64,000 nucleotides of DNA from Pseudomonas asplenii (lineage in GTDB: Bacteria; Pseudomonadota; Gammaproteobacteria; Pseudomonadales; Pseudomonadaceae): assembly GCF_900105475.1 (NCBI RefSeq), contig NZ_LT629777.1, positions 5,394,001 to 5,458,000 of the forward strand, written 5' to 3'. This document shows positions 1 through 9,909 of the stretch, piece by piece. The notes beneath the pieces were generated by a model. That model saw only the letters and a program-made list of their open reading frames with translations. It did not search any database and was not told where the DNA came from. The position numbers and the translations under genes are program-made. Every line of letters starts with the position of its first letter. The first letter of the stretch is position 1.

Positions 1-54
1 ACGCTAGCACTCGTCCAATATCATATGAATCTTCCACCATACCCTGGAGGTCTG

Positions 55-954
55 ATGGAGCTTCGCCACCTGCGTTACTTCAAGGTCCTGGCCGAAACCC
101 TCAACTTTACCCGCGCCGCGCACCTGCTACATATGGCTCAGCCGCCGCTGAGCCGGCAGATCAGCCAGCTCGAAGAGCAGCTCGGCACCCTGCTGGTGGT
201 ACGCGAACGTCCGCTGCGGCTGACCGAGGCGGGTCGGTTCTTCTATGAGCAGACCTGCACCGTGCTGCAGCAGTTGGAGAGCATCAGCGACAATACTCGC
301 CGCATCGGTCAGGGTCAGCGCCAATGGCTGGGCATCGGCTTTGCCCCCTCCACCCTGTACACCGTGCTACCGGATCTGATCCGCGAGCTGCGTCAGGATA
401 GCGAGCTGGAGCTGGGCTTGAGCGAGATGATCACCCTGCAGCAGGTGGAGGCGCTTAAATGCGGACGCATTGATATCGGCTTCGGGCGCATTCGCATCGA
501 TGACCCGGCCATTCACCAGCAGGTGTTGTGCGAAGACCCGCTGGTTGCCGTACTGCCCAAGGGGCATTCGCTGGCGGGTAATCCGCTCAGCCTCGCGCAA
601 CTGGCTGGCGAGGCGTTCATTCTCTACCCGGCTAATCCTCGGCCCAGTTATGCCGACCATGTAATGGCCCTCTTCGCTCACCACGGCATGAGCATTCGCG
701 TCAGCCAGTGGGCCAACGAGCTGCAAACCGCCATAGGGCTGGTGGCGGTCGGAGTGGGAGTGACCCTGGTACCGGCGTCGGTTCAACAGCAGCACCGCAC
801 CGATATAGAGTACGTCAGCCTGCTCGACCGCAATGCGGTCAGCCCGATTATCCTCAGTCGGCGCAAAGGCGATGTGAGCCCGATCGTACAGCGCTGCCTG
901 GCATTGATTTACGCGCAGGCCATTACAGATGGAACCGGCCCACTTCCTGTTTGA
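55..954 (+). CDS. LysR-family transcriptional regulator (BenM/CatM-like)
   Basis: 299-aa cytoplasmic DNA-binding regulator. The N-terminal winged helix (about residues 1-60) begins [18 protein letters not shown] and contains [17 protein letters not shown], the form typical of the CatR/BenM/CatM branch, which usually controls aromatic-acid catabolism. Residues 90-295 form the effector-binding domain. An in-frame ATG lies at 25, but the ATG at 55 has GGAGG at 46-50 and gives the usual LysR N-terminus, so 55 is preferred. The 3' end overlaps the convergent chemoreceptor gene by 32 bases. Its target genes are probably upstream, outside the window. The family call is firm; the aromatic role is only inferred from the branch. 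Confidence 0.9.
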   Translation: MELRHLRYFKVLAETLNFTRAAHLLHMAQPPLSRQISQLEEQLGTLLVVRERPLRLTEAGRFFYEQTCTVLQQLESISDNTRRIGQGQRQWLGIGFAPSTLYTVLPDLIRELRQDSELELGLSEMITLQQVEALKCGRIDIGFGRIRIDDPAIHQQVLCEDPLVAVLPKGHSLAGNPLSLAQLAGEAFILYPANPRPSYADHVMALFAHHGMSIRVSQWANELQTAIGLVAVGVGVTLVPASVQQQHRTDIEYVSLLDRNAVSPIILSRRKGDVSPIVQRCLALIYAQAITDGTGPLPV

Positions 955-2545
955 GTCCTAGCGCCAACTGATTCAGATCACTGCTGGTACGCATCAGGTC
1001 TTGCACGGACAGATTGTTCTGCTCGGCCATCTGTGCCGATCGTTCGACATTACGTGCGACGTCCTGACTGGCCACTGTCTGCTCACGCAAGGCCAGCGAA
1101 ATCTGTTCGACGACCACGAGTACCTGGCCAGAGCTTTCACTGATTTCGGTAATCGCCTTGCCAGCCGATTCCGCCATTTCCACTCCCTGGCTGACCTCCA
1201 TCACACCGCTGCGCATACTCTCCACCGTCTCGCGGACACCGGTCTGGATCTTGTCGATCATGCTGGCAATTTCCTTGGTCGATTTGCCAGTGTTCTGCGC
1301 CAGCAACCGTACCTCATCGGCCACTACGGCAAAGCCGCGGCCTTGCTCACCGGCCCGAGCAGCCTCAATGGCAGCGTTGAGGGCAAGGAGATTGGTTTGA
1401 TCGGCAATGCCCTGAATGACGCTGATGATGGTCGATATCTGCTCGGAATGCTGGCCCAACTCGGACACTTTGCTGGACGCATGCTGCACGGTCTTCGCAA
1501 TACCGTTCATGCTGGTCAGTGTGTTCTGGATAACGGTGGACCCATCCAGCGATTGCTGACCAGAGCGCTGAGCGAGTCCACCGGCTTCGCCCGCGTTATT
1601 GGATACATGGTTGATACTGACCGTCAGTTCTTCAACCGTGGCCGCCATCGCGGATGCTGAGTTTGATTGTTCACTTACCGCGCCGGACAGCTGCTGCGAA
1701 GCCCCGGAGATCTGCTGCACGGACTCAACCAATTGAGTGGCGGCTTGATTGATCTGCTGGATCATTTCCCGTAGGCGAGTTTGCATACGATCGAATGCCT
1801 TGGGCAGTTCATCGCTGCTGCTGGTATCAATCACGGTGTCCAGTCGACCTTCGGCAACTGCCGTCGCCGCGTCTATCGCCAATTGCAGGCGGGCGCGAGT
1901 GGTACGGCCTAAACCATAGGCCAGGATGATTGCCAAAAAGGCAGCGGTCAAACCACCGACCACCAGAATCATAATCGCGTGATCCTTGGCGTCGTTCATC
2001 TCTTGAGTCCGGATTGCCAACAGCGATTCTTCGGCCTGCGACAGTTCTGCCAGGATGCCGCGCATGCCATCCATTTTGGCTTTGTCGGCGCCACTGCTTA
2101 TGCGCTGAGTGAGGGCGTCATCGGAGTTGCCACTCTGTGTCAGTTGACGCCGTTGCGCAATGATCGAATGAATGTCGTCGTCCAGCCAACGTGTTTGTAA
2201 CTGTGCCAATGAAGCCAGTCGTTTCTGTTGCTCGGCGTTATCGATTGTCAGTGCTTTTAACGCCGCCAAGCTGCTGGAAAACTTGGCTTCGCCAGCGATC
2301 TGAGGTTCAAGAAAGCTGTCCTTGCCAGTAATGGCGAAGCCGCGCATGCCGGTTTCGATATTGATCAACTGCTCAAGGGCAATCTGGGACTGAGTTAACA
2401 CCTGGTAACTGTGAACATTGCTGTTGATTGCGTTGTCGACCTGCCCAAAACCACGATAGGCGCTGAGGACCAGGATACCTAGCAGTACCACGATGATGGC
2501 GAAGCTGAGGTAGAGCTTTTGGGAAATACTGAGTTTGCTATACAT
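923..2545 (-). CDS. Methyl-accepting chemotaxis protein with CHASE3-like sensor
   Basis: 540-aa inner-membrane chemoreceptor. A first membrane helix (about residues 11-30) is followed by a periplasmic helical domain with [15 protein letters not shown], characteristic of CHASE3-type four-helix bundles, then a second helix (about 188-210) and a HAMP linker. The cytoplasmic signalling domain has the conserved hairpin tip ([21 protein letters not shown]), which contacts CheA and CheW. The C-terminus lacks an NWETF-type CheR/CheB pentapeptide. The gene stands alone, converges on the LysR gene and overlaps its 3' end. Its ligand cannot be read from sequence. Only a weak GAG precedes the start. Confidence 0.95.
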   Translation of the reverse strand: MYSKLSISQKLYLSFAIIVVLLGILVLSAYRGFGQVDNAINSNVHSYQVLTQSQIALEQLINIETGMRGFAITGKDSFLEPQIAGEAKFSSSLAALKALTIDNAEQQKRLASLAQLQTRWLDDDIHSIIAQRRQLTQSGNSDDALTQRISSGADKAKMDGMRGILAELSQAEESLLAIRTQEMNDAKDHAIMILVVGGLTAAFLAIILAYGLGRTTRARLQLAIDAATAVAEGRLDTVIDTSSSDELPKAFDRMQTRLREMIQQINQAATQLVESVQQISGASQQLSGAVSEQSNSASAMAATVEELTVSINHVSNNAGEAGGLAQRSGQQSLDGSTVIQNTLTSMNGIAKTVQHASSKVSELGQHSEQISTIISVIQGIADQTNLLALNAAIEAARAGEQGRGFAVVADEVRLLAQNTGKSTKEIASMIDKIQTGVRETVESMRSGVMEVSQGVEMAESAGKAITEISESSGQVLVVVEQISLALREQTVASQDVARNVERSAQMAEQNNLSVQDLMRTSSDLNQLALGLKQEVGRFHL

Positions 2546-2822
2546 ACGTATGCACTCGAATAGTGGAGCATCCTTGGTCCGGGCTTTTGGTTTTTTTGCA
2601 AAGATGCACTAACACTATATAGGCGTTACCATTTTTTCGGCTGTTTCGGGCGAAACTTGAGGGCGTCTTGCAATGCCACCGGTTGAACAGTGGAAACTTT
2701 AATTACCTGCTCTTTCCCGGACAGCAGTTTGTCCGAGATTGATCACTACCAGGATGTTTCATCTTGCGCACATCCTGGCAGCGTAAGCTCTTTCTGTCCT
2801 CCCCCAACCAGAGCCGAAAACC

Positions 2823-4013
2823 TTGACCTCCTCGTTCAAAACCATCAGTTCCCTCCTCGGGAACGCTTTTGCACTCGCCTTGATCGCACCCTGCGCCCTG
2901 GCCAGCACCTTCGTTCATCCGGGCGCTCTGCATACCCAGGCAGACTTCGATCGCATGAAGACCCAGGTGACCCGACAGGCGCAGCCATGGGCCGATGGCT
3001 GGAGCGTACTGATCAGGAATCCGCACGCGTCCCTGAACTGGAAACCCCGAGCCCAGAGCGTGATTTACCGGGGCTACAATGGGACCGACAAAGAGAACTA
3101 CTCACTGCTGTTCAACGACGCGGCGGCGGCGTACGCCCTGGCCCTGCGCTGGAAAATAAGCGGTGACATCACCTACGCTGAGAATTCCATCGCCATTCTG
3201 GATGCCTGGGGCAAGACCCTGACCAGGATCGACGGCACCTCCGACAAGTTCCTGGCGTCCGGTATCTATGGCTATCAGCTGGCCAATGCAGCAGAAATCA
3301 TGCGCACCTATCCAGGCTGGCCCGCGCAGGATTTCGACCGGTTCAAGCGCATGATGCTCACCGTGTTCTATCCGATGAACCACGACTTCCTCACCCACCA
3401 CAACGGCGCCAGGATCGATCACTACTGGGCCAACTGGGACCTGGCCAACATGGACTCGCTCATCGCCATCGGCATCCTGACGGACCGTCGCGATCTCTAT
3501 GACGAGGCCATCGAGTACTTCAAGCACGGCGAAGGTAATGGCGCCCTTGATCACGTCGTGTGGAAGCTCTATCCGCAGGGCCTGGGACAGACTCAGGAAA
3601 GTGGCCGCGATCAGGGCCACAACACGCTCAATGCCGCCGAGTTGGGTGCGTTCTGTCAGATGGCCTGGAGTCAGGGCGATGATCTGTACGGCTACGAGGA
3701 CAACCGCGTCCTGAAAGGCATTGAGTACATAGCCAAATACAACCTGGGGCAGGACGTGCCTTATACCCCCTACCACAACAGCGACGTGACCCAGAACGTG
3801 ATTGCGGACAAGGGCCGCGGCGACACCCGCCCGGTCTGGGAGCTGTTCTACAACCACTATGTGGTGCTCAAAGGCCTCAAGGCCCCCTACGTCACGGCTG
3901 CCGCCGAAAAGGTTCGGCCAGAGGGCGGTGGCGGCAACTACGGCCCCAACAGTGGCGGGTATGACCAACTGGGCTACGGCACCTTGACCTATACGCTCAA
4001 AGCAAAGCCATGA
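2823..4013 (+). CDS. Secreted alginate-lyase-fold polysaccharide lyase
   Basis: 396-aa protein with a Sec signal peptide (hydrophobic ALALIAPCALA, likely cut near residue 28), so periplasmic or secreted. The mature part reads like an (alpha/alpha)-barrel alginate lyase: FVHPGALHTQADFDRMK at the start, then a central HYWANWDLANMD and GQTQESGRDQGHN, which match the Asn/His/Tyr/Arg-rich catalytic region of alginate_lyase-type polyuronate lyases. The resemblance is closer to PL38-type enzymes than to the AlgL of the alginate operon, but that is from memory. The upstream in-frame stop at 2784 leaves no ATG; the only reasonable start is TTG at 2823, with no strong ribosome-binding site. No polysaccharide operon flanks it. 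Confidence 0.75.
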   Translation: MTSSFKTISSLLGNAFALALIAPCALASTFVHPGALHTQADFDRMKTQVTRQAQPWADGWSVLIRNPHASLNWKPRAQSVIYRGYNGTDKENYSLLFNDAAAAYALALRWKISGDITYAENSIAILDAWGKTLTRIDGTSDKFLASGIYGYQLANAAEIMRTYPGWPAQDFDRFKRMMLTVFYPMNHDFLTHHNGARIDHYWANWDLANMDSLIAIGILTDRRDLYDEAIEYFKHGEGNGALDHVVWKLYPQGLGQTQESGRDQGHNTLNAAELGAFCQMAWSQGDDLYGYEDNRVLKGIEYIAKYNLGQDVPYTPYHNSDVTQNVIADKGRGDTRPVWELFYNHYVVLKGLKAPYVTAAAEKVRPEGGGGNYGPNSGGYDQLGYGTLTYTLKAKP

Positions 4014-4020
4014 GGCGGTG

Positions 4021-4050
4021 TGCTCGTCATCCCCTGACGGGTGACGAGCA
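4021..4050. terminator. Stem-loop between convergent genes
   Basis: TGCTCGTCA at 4021-4029 pairs perfectly with TGACGAGCA at 4042-4050, and inner CCC/GGG can extend the stem. It lies 7 bases after the lyase stop and between two convergent transcription units. There is no T-run on either side, so termination is inferred from position and stem strength only. Confidence 0.45.
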
Positions 4051-4141
4051 AGTGGCTGGCCACTCACTGTTCAAGCTTGCCCGGGCGCCGTAAGCCTTGA
4101 CCACGTTCCGTTATCAACCACGCATGGCTTTCCAGGCGCCC

Positions 4142-7100
4142 TCAAGCGTCGGTGCTGGACACAGGCCTCACACGACCAAACAACAACGTATAGAGCACCG
4201 GCACCAACCCCAGCGTCACCAGGGTACCGAGCGCCAGCCCCCCCATGATGGTGATCGCCATGCCTTTCCAGAGCGGGCCGGCGAACAGCATCAGCGGCAC
4301 CAGGCCAACGATGCAGGTCAACTTCGTCATCACGATGGGCCGCAGGCGCATCACCGCGGCCATCACCACGGCGTCATGCAGTGACACACCGTCCGTTGAC
4401 TGTGCCTCGATGCGTTCGAGCAGCAACACCGCGTTGTTGACGATGATTCCGGCCAGCGAGAGCAGGCCGAAGGTCGCCATGAAGCCGAACGGGTACCCCG
4501 TGAGCAGCAACGCCACGGCCACGCCGATCAGTACGAACGGCACACTGGCGACGACAATGAACAACTTGCGGAACGAATTGAACTGCCAGATGAACAGCAG
4601 CAGGATCGCCACCAGGGCGTGCGGCAGGTATTTCAGCAAGGCCTGGTTGGCCGCCGCCGCATCTTCGATTTCCCCGCCCAGCTCGATCCGGTAACCGGCA
4701 GGCAGATTCAGGGCCGCCACCTGGGGAGCCAGGCGCTCGACAATCGAACTGGCCGTCAATGACGGGTTATGCCCCACCACGGTGATCGCCCGTTGCAGGT
4801 TGCGGCGCTGAAGGGTCGAGGGCTCGAACTCGCTGCGTAGCGTCGCAATCGCGGACAGGGGCAATGCCGCCGCACCGTTGGCCGGGAAGATCAGGGTGCT
4901 GCCCAGATCCAGTCCGGACGAACCGGTCTCGCGGGCGACGATCGGCACCACCGTCTCGCCATCCTGCAACGATGACACCTGGATCCCGTCGTTGCGCAAT
5001 TGCAGGGCCTGGGCGATATCCGTACTGCCGACGTTGGCCAGCCGAGCCTTGTACGGGTCGACCTGCACCGTGTAGCGCGAAAGACGGGTGCGCCAGTCGT
5101 TGTGCACGTCCTCGGTGCCGGGCAAAGCCAGCAACGCCGCTTCGAGCTTGCCGGCGACCTCGCGCAGCACCGCTTCATCCGGACCGATCACCCGATAGAT
5201 CACCATGCCGGCCTCGGTACTGCCCATAGAAAAGCGCTTGGGCTGTGCTTCGACTTCCGGGTGCTCGCTCAACAGGTAGCGGCGCGTGCGCTCGATGACC
5301 GCGTCCAGGTCGGCGCCTTCGCGAACACTGACCGTGAAGTAGGCAACCTCAGGGGCCGGCAGCGGCGGATTGAGCCCCAGAACGATACGCGGCCCACCGC
5401 CGGCGACATAACCGATGCTGTCCAGGACATCACGGTCACTGCTCAGCCAGCGACTGATCTCCCGCACCGCCTGCAACGTCGCGCTGGAACTGCTGCCCGG
5501 CTCCAGCGTGAGCGGAATCTGGAACTGCAGGCGATCCGACTTCGGCAAAAAGTCATAGGGCACGTGCATCAGCACGACGACCGCTGCCGCCAGCAGCCCC
5601 AGCATGCCGGCAAGAAAGCACTTGGGGTAATTCAGCAACGCGCCGATCAGACGACGATAGCCCCGGTAGAACCTCGAATCGTAATGGTCCGAGTGCCCGT
5701 GGGACTGCACCCTGGTGGGCGCCTTGGCGAAGTAGCAGCACAGTAGCGGCGTCACTGTCACGCTGAGCAGCCAGGACCCGAGCAGCGTGATCGCCAGGAC
5801 CGTGGCGAGTGAGCGCAGGTATTCATTGGTGCTGGTCTGGCCCAGAAAAAACGGCGAGAACGCCAGCACGATCACCAGGGAAGAGGTCAGCAACGGAATC
5901 ATCAGGGTACGCCCGGCCTCTTCGGCCGCCGAACGTCGATCCTGCCCGAGGTGCATCCGCCGCTCGATGTCTTCGGCGATGACAATTGCATTGTCGACCA
6001 GCAGGCCGAGCGCCAGGATGATCGCCGCGATCGACACGGTCTGCAGTTCGACCCCCACCGCGCGCATGACAATGAGGGAGCCCAGAATGGTCAGCGGCAC
6101 GATGGCGCCGACCACCAGGCCGGTGCGCCAGCCGAGGAAGAGCATGACCACCGCCATGACGATCACCACGGTCTCTGCCATCACATGCTGCATCTTCTGC
6201 ATTTCGTGATGAACCACATCCGGCTGGAACGTCACCACGTGCAGGGCGAAGTCCGCCGGCAACTGACGCTCCAGTTCCGTCAGACGAGCACGCAGTGCCT
6301 TGCCGAACGCCTGCATGTTACGGCCCGACTGCATCGAAACCGCCAACACCACGGCATCCTGGGCCTGATAGACCGCTGCCGTCTCCGGCGGATCGGCAGG
6401 CCCCACCGAAACCTTGGCGACACTCTGCAACGGCAGCGTCTCGCCATTGGACAATCGCAGCGGCAACTGTCGAAGTTGCATCTCGCTGAGCACTTCACCG
6501 GACACCGTCAGGGTGGTGTTCTGCCCACCCAATACCGGTGTTCCGCCCATGGCGATGACGTTCTGCCCCTGCAGTTGCTGGACCAGTTGCTGGACGGACA
6601 AGCCCACAGCAGCCAGGCGCTGGCGATCAAGGTCGACGTACAGCCGCTCATCCTGCAAGCCATACAGCTCGATCTGCTCGACACCTGGCAAGGCGTAAAG
6701 CTGGTTGCGCAGACGTTTGATCGGCCCGCGCATTTCCCCCATGCTGTAGCCCGGCGCAGTCACTGCCACCGAGGCCACCGTGACCCGGCCGAAATCATCA
6801 TCGACGAACGGCCCCTGGGTCCCGGCAGGAAAGCCCGCACCGGCCTCGGCGGCCTTGTTTCTGACTTTCAGCCAGAGCGCTGCCAGGTCCTTGATTTCGT
6901 CGTAGGCCGTGACCTGGATGATCACGCTGCCAGGTCGCACGGTGGTGACCAGGTTCTTGATCTCGGGCAACTCACGCAGCTTTTCTTCTGTCGGTCTGGC
7001 CAACAGCTCTTCTGCCCGTTCGACCGGCAGCCCGTTGAAGGCAATGCTCACCAGCGCATCGCGGACGGTGACCGAAGGCTCCTCCTGCGAGGGAAAACCG

Positions 7101-7189
7101 AGGAAGGTCAGCACCCCGACCAGCAGAATCAGCAAGGCGGCGAACAAGGTCAGGCGACTGGAGCTGATCGCACTGCGGGTAAGGCTCAT
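4142..7189 (-). CDS. RND efflux permease (HAE-type, TriC-like)
   Basis: 1015-aa inner-membrane proton-driven pump and last gene of an outer-membrane channel/adaptor/permease operon. It starts right after the adaptor stop (3-base gap). The architecture is standard: a helix at about residues 10-30, a first periplasmic loop (porter domain, QEEPSVTVRDALVSIAFNG), a six-helix block from about 340, a second large loop, and a second helix block from about 860. The proton-relay region of TM4 reads GLLVDNAIVIAED: the first Asp is kept but the second is Asn, unlike the VDD of AcrB or MexB and more like TriC/VexK-type pumps. The substrate is unknown. The divergent two-component genes at 9910-11779 probably control it. 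Confidence 0.92.
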   Translation of the reverse strand: MSLTRSAISSSRLTLFAALLILLVGVLTFLGFPSQEEPSVTVRDALVSIAFNGLPVERAEELLARPTEEKLRELPEIKNLVTTVRPGSVIIQVTAYDEIKDLAALWLKVRNKAAEAGAGFPAGTQGPFVDDDFGRVTVASVAVTAPGYSMGEMRGPIKRLRNQLYALPGVEQIELYGLQDERLYVDLDRQRLAAVGLSVQQLVQQLQGQNVIAMGGTPVLGGQNTTLTVSGEVLSEMQLRQLPLRLSNGETLPLQSVAKVSVGPADPPETAAVYQAQDAVVLAVSMQSGRNMQAFGKALRARLTELERQLPADFALHVVTFQPDVVHHEMQKMQHVMAETVVIVMAVVMLFLGWRTGLVVGAIVPLTILGSLIVMRAVGVELQTVSIAAIILALGLLVDNAIVIAEDIERRMHLGQDRRSAAEEAGRTLMIPLLTSSLVIVLAFSPFFLGQTSTNEYLRSLATVLAITLLGSWLLSVTVTPLLCCYFAKAPTRVQSHGHSDHYDSRFYRGYRRLIGALLNYPKCFLAGMLGLLAAAVVVLMHVPYDFLPKSDRLQFQIPLTLEPGSSSSATLQAVREISRWLSSDRDVLDSIGYVAGGGPRIVLGLNPPLPAPEVAYFTVSVREGADLDAVIERTRRYLLSEHPEVEAQPKRFSMGSTEAGMVIYRVIGPDEAVLREVAGKLEAALLALPGTEDVHNDWRTRLSRYTVQVDPYKARLANVGSTDIAQALQLRNDGIQVSSLQDGETVVPIVARETGSSGLDLGSTLIFPANGAAALPLSAIATLRSEFEPSTLQRRNLQRAITVVGHNPSLTASSIVERLAPQVAALNLPAGYRIELGGEIEDAAAANQALLKYLPHALVAILLLFIWQFNSFRKLFIVVASVPFVLIGVAVALLLTGYPFGFMATFGLLSLAGIIVNNAVLLLERIEAQSTDGVSLHDAVVMAAVMRLRPIVMTKLTCIVGLVPLMLFAGPLWKGMAITIMGGLALGTLVTLGLVPVLYTLLFGRVRPVSSTDA

Positions 7190-7192
7190 GGT

Positions 7193-8320
7193 TCAGTTCC
7201 CGATCAGGCGAGTGGTGGGTTGGAAAACGCTGACCGACTGGCCATCGGTAATGAACGAAGCTCCGGCGGTGACCACCCATTCGCCTCGCTCCAGGCCGCT
7301 TTCGAGCAGCGCCCGCCCCTCCTCTACCCTCACGATCGACACCGGCCTGCGGACGACTTTCTGCTCCGTGGGCAGGTAGACATAGACATAAGGCTTGTCC
7401 ACCCCCACCCACAGGGCCCGCTCGGGAATAGACAGGACAGGTGAAGTCTGAGGCTTCAATTGCACCAGCACCGTGAGGTCACTGGGGAGGGCCGTGGACG
7501 ACTCCCGGACCTTGAAGATGCACAGTTGCGTCAGGCCGTTGGCGGCCCTCGGCGAGATGCCCTCAAGTACCAGGGAGAACCGCGTCTGGGATGAATCGGC
7601 GCGATAGGCCAAGGCAAGATCGCCCGGTTGGAGTTTGGCCGCTGCCTCCACGGGTAACGACGCCACGACCTGCTGGTCGCCGGCGGACTCCAGTTCCAGC
7701 ACCACTTGCCCGGCCCCCACCTGGGCATAACGGTCTGCCCGGCGTGACACCACACGACCGGAGAACGGTGCGATCAGCCGGCTGCGCTCGAGTTCGCGTT
7801 GGGCCAGGGCCAGATCGGCTTGTGCCCGGCGCCTTTCGGCCTTCGCCTGCTGATCGCTCTCGCTTGCCTGCTCAAGTACGCCTTGCGAAACGCTGCCCGC
7901 CGCGAACAGACGTTGTTGGCGTAGCAGGTTGCTGGCCCGCTCGACCGCCTGTGATTGGCTGGCGTCCAGCCTTGCCCGGGCTTGCTGCAGGCGAAGCCGT
8001 GCCGGTTGCAGATCCAGGCTCGCCAATACCTGCCCGGCCTTGACCGTGTCCCCCACCTCGACGAACAGCTCGACCAGTTGCCCACCGGGCTCGAAAGCCA
8101 GCTCGGCACGCTGACGTTGACGCACGGTACCGGTGAACACCGCGTCATGGCCCTGGAACTCGGTGACCGCTTCGACCTTGACCGCTCGCTTGACGGGAAC
8201 GACCACGGGCTCCTTTGCGAAGCAGCCCGACAACGCCAATGCACACAGCAGCAAAGCCAACCCGCCGAAAACGCCAGGGCCCGTCGCGCAGCCACGCGAT
8301 GACAGGATTACAGGGATCAT
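7193..8320 (-). CDS. RND periplasmic adaptor lipoprotein (membrane fusion protein)
   Basis: 375-aa adaptor linking permease and outer-membrane channel. The N-terminus is a lipoprotein signal ending in the lipobox ALSGC (Cys32). A lipoyl/barrel-sandwich half (VEVGDTVKAGQVLASLD), a helical hairpin (about 110-170) and the second lipoyl half (LIAPFSGRVVSRRADRYAQVGAG) follow, then the beta-barrel and membrane-proximal domains. The start overlaps the stop of the channel gene by 4 bases (8317-8320), indicating translational coupling. The family call is firm; the substrate is unknown. Confidence 0.92.
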   Translation of the reverse strand: MIPVILSSRGCATGPGVFGGLALLLCALALSGCFAKEPVVVPVKRAVKVEAVTEFQGHDAVFTGTVRQRQRAELAFEPGGQLVELFVEVGDTVKAGQVLASLDLQPARLRLQQARARLDASQSQAVERASNLLRQQRLFAAGSVSQGVLEQASESDQQAKAERRRAQADLALAQRELERSRLIAPFSGRVVSRRADRYAQVGAGQVVLELESAGDQQVVASLPVEAAAKLQPGDLALAYRADSSQTRFSLVLEGISPRAANGLTQLCIFKVRESSTALPSDLTVLVQLKPQTSPVLSIPERALWVGVDKPYVYVYLPTEQKVVRRPVSIVRVEEGRALLESGLERGEWVVTAGASFITDGQSVSVFQPTTRLIGN

Positions 8321-9810
8321 GATGAGGCTCCGGTATCAGGGTGGGATTGAGGTGCGGCGGCATCCGTACCACTGAGCACGCGATAGATGTCCAGGCAATT
8401 GAACAACGCGTCGTAACGGGACTGCCTCCATGCCAGTTCGGCCTGGGCCAGACGGATGGTGGAGGTCAGCAACAGGCCGCGATCGGCACCGCCAGCCGCC
8501 ACCGCGAAGGACAGGCGACGGGCCTGTTCCTGCGCCAGGTCGTGCAGGTCGGTTTCACTGTGCAGGCGCTCCAGCACCTGCTGCCGCCGGGTCAAGACAT
8601 CGGCGACTTCACGAAAGGCCGCCTGGACGGTCTTCTGGTAGTTAGCGACGGCTATCTGCCGGCGCACCTCGGCCAGATCCAGGTTGGCCTGGGATCGCCC
8701 GCCATCGAGCAGGGGCAGCGTCACCTGGGGCGAGAACAGCCAGGCGCCGCTCCCGGCATTGAGCAGATGCCCCAGGCTGTCACTCGCCACGCCGATTCCC
8801 GTGCTCAGCCGAATGGCCGGAAAGAACGCCGCCCTGGCCGCACCGACATTGGCATTGGCGGCCTTGAGCGACTCCTCGCTCTGGCGCACGTCGAAACGCT
8901 CCAGCAAACGCTGGGACGGCAGGTCGACCAGCCAGCCGGGCGTACTCGGCGCCAGCGCCAGGGCCGCGTCGGAGACCGGCGGTGCAGCCGTCCAGTCAGC
9001 CCCATAGCCGCTCAGCAGCGCAAGAGCCTGGGCAGCGCGCGAATGCTCGGCGATAGCCGCCTGCAACTGGCGTTGGGCGCGCAGCACCTCGCCCCGGCTC
9101 AACGCCACATCATCGGCGGACAACGCCCCTTCGCGTTGCTGCTCCTGGGCCATGCGCAGCAGCCCCTGGCGAGCCTCGGCGATACGCCGGGCATCGGCCT
9201 GCCGGGCACCAGCCTGCTGTTCGAGCAGGTAGGCGCGGACGATCTCGATCAACAAAGTACGGCGCGCCGCCTGCTGACCCAGGGTCGTGGCCAGGTAGTC
9301 ATGACGAGCCGCCTCGGAGAGGTTTTTCACCCGGCCGAAGAAATCCAGTTCGAAGTCCGAGACCCCGAGAGAGGTGACACTCAGGTCCTGGCCATAACGC
9401 TCATCGGCCGCCGCGTTGTCGAAATGCTGACGATCACGCTCAAGGCCAACGTTCAAGGTCGGACTACGGTCGGCGTCGCTGACACCGTACAGCGCCCGGG
9501 CTTCGAGCACACGCAGGCCCGCCAGCTGGAAATCACGATTGAAACCGAGCGCCAGCAGCACCTGTCGGCGCAGTTGCCCATCCGGTGCCAGCTCCGCCAA
9601 CAGGGTCTCTTCATCGGCGTACAAGGTCGCCGGCACCACCGCTGCGGGGGTTGCAACCATGCTGTCACCCTGCTGGCGTGGCACCGCCAGCGCCGGTCGC
9701 TGGTAGTCTGGAGCCAGGGAACAAGCCGCCACCGCCAAGGCAAGCAGCAGCCCGCAACAGCGCTGTGGGAGACGTCGGATAGACTTGGACAAGGGCGTAT
9801 GGGTCAGCAT
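8317..9810 (-). CDS. Outer-membrane efflux channel lipoprotein (TolC/NodT family)
   Basis: 497-aa outer-membrane factor, first gene of the efflux operon. The signal ends in lipobox LAVAAC followed by SLAPDYQRP, typical of OprM/NodT-type lipoproteins. Two outer-membrane-efflux repeats follow; VGAARAAFFPAIRLSTGIG and the later LAEVRRQIAVANYQKTVQAAFREVADVL are diagnostic. A TTG at 9828 is possible, but the ATG at 9810 gives the expected N-terminus. The order channel-adaptor-permease is the reverse of the usual mexAB-oprM order. It diverges from a response regulator with only 99 bases between the starts. Confidence 0.92.
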   Translation of the reverse strand: MLTHTPLSKSIRRLPQRCCGLLLALAVAACSLAPDYQRPALAVPRQQGDSMVATPAAVVPATLYADEETLLAELAPDGQLRRQVLLALGFNRDFQLAGLRVLEARALYGVSDADRSPTLNVGLERDRQHFDNAAADERYGQDLSVTSLGVSDFELDFFGRVKNLSEAARHDYLATTLGQQAARRTLLIEIVRAYLLEQQAGARQADARRIAEARQGLLRMAQEQQREGALSADDVALSRGEVLRAQRQLQAAIAEHSRAAQALALLSGYGADWTAAPPVSDAALALAPSTPGWLVDLPSQRLLERFDVRQSEESLKAANANVGAARAAFFPAIRLSTGIGVASDSLGHLLNAGSGAWLFSPQVTLPLLDGGRSQANLDLAEVRRQIAVANYQKTVQAAFREVADVLTRRQQVLERLHSETDLHDLAQEQARRLSFAVAAGGADRGLLLTSTIRLAQAELAWRQSRYDALFNCLDIYRVLSGTDAAAPQSHPDTGASS

Positions 9811-9909
9811 AGGATCGCTTCGCGACAATGAGGTCTGCGAGCCATCCTATGGGCCGACTTTCAATGAATCGTTCGCAAAATATCAAGATTTGATCAAGAG
9901 GCGTCCCCC

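Noticed and set aside
5951..7444. Plus-strand open frame (497 codons) opposite the RND permease
   Set aside because: His/Arg/Gln-rich shadow without domains; it spans the junction of two clearly real minus-strand genes.
8341..9831. Plus-strand open frame (496 codons) opposite the efflux channel gene
   Set aside because: The minus strand encodes a lipobox and outer-membrane-efflux repeats. The plus frame has low-complexity Arg/Gln/Gly sequence and no ribosome-binding site.
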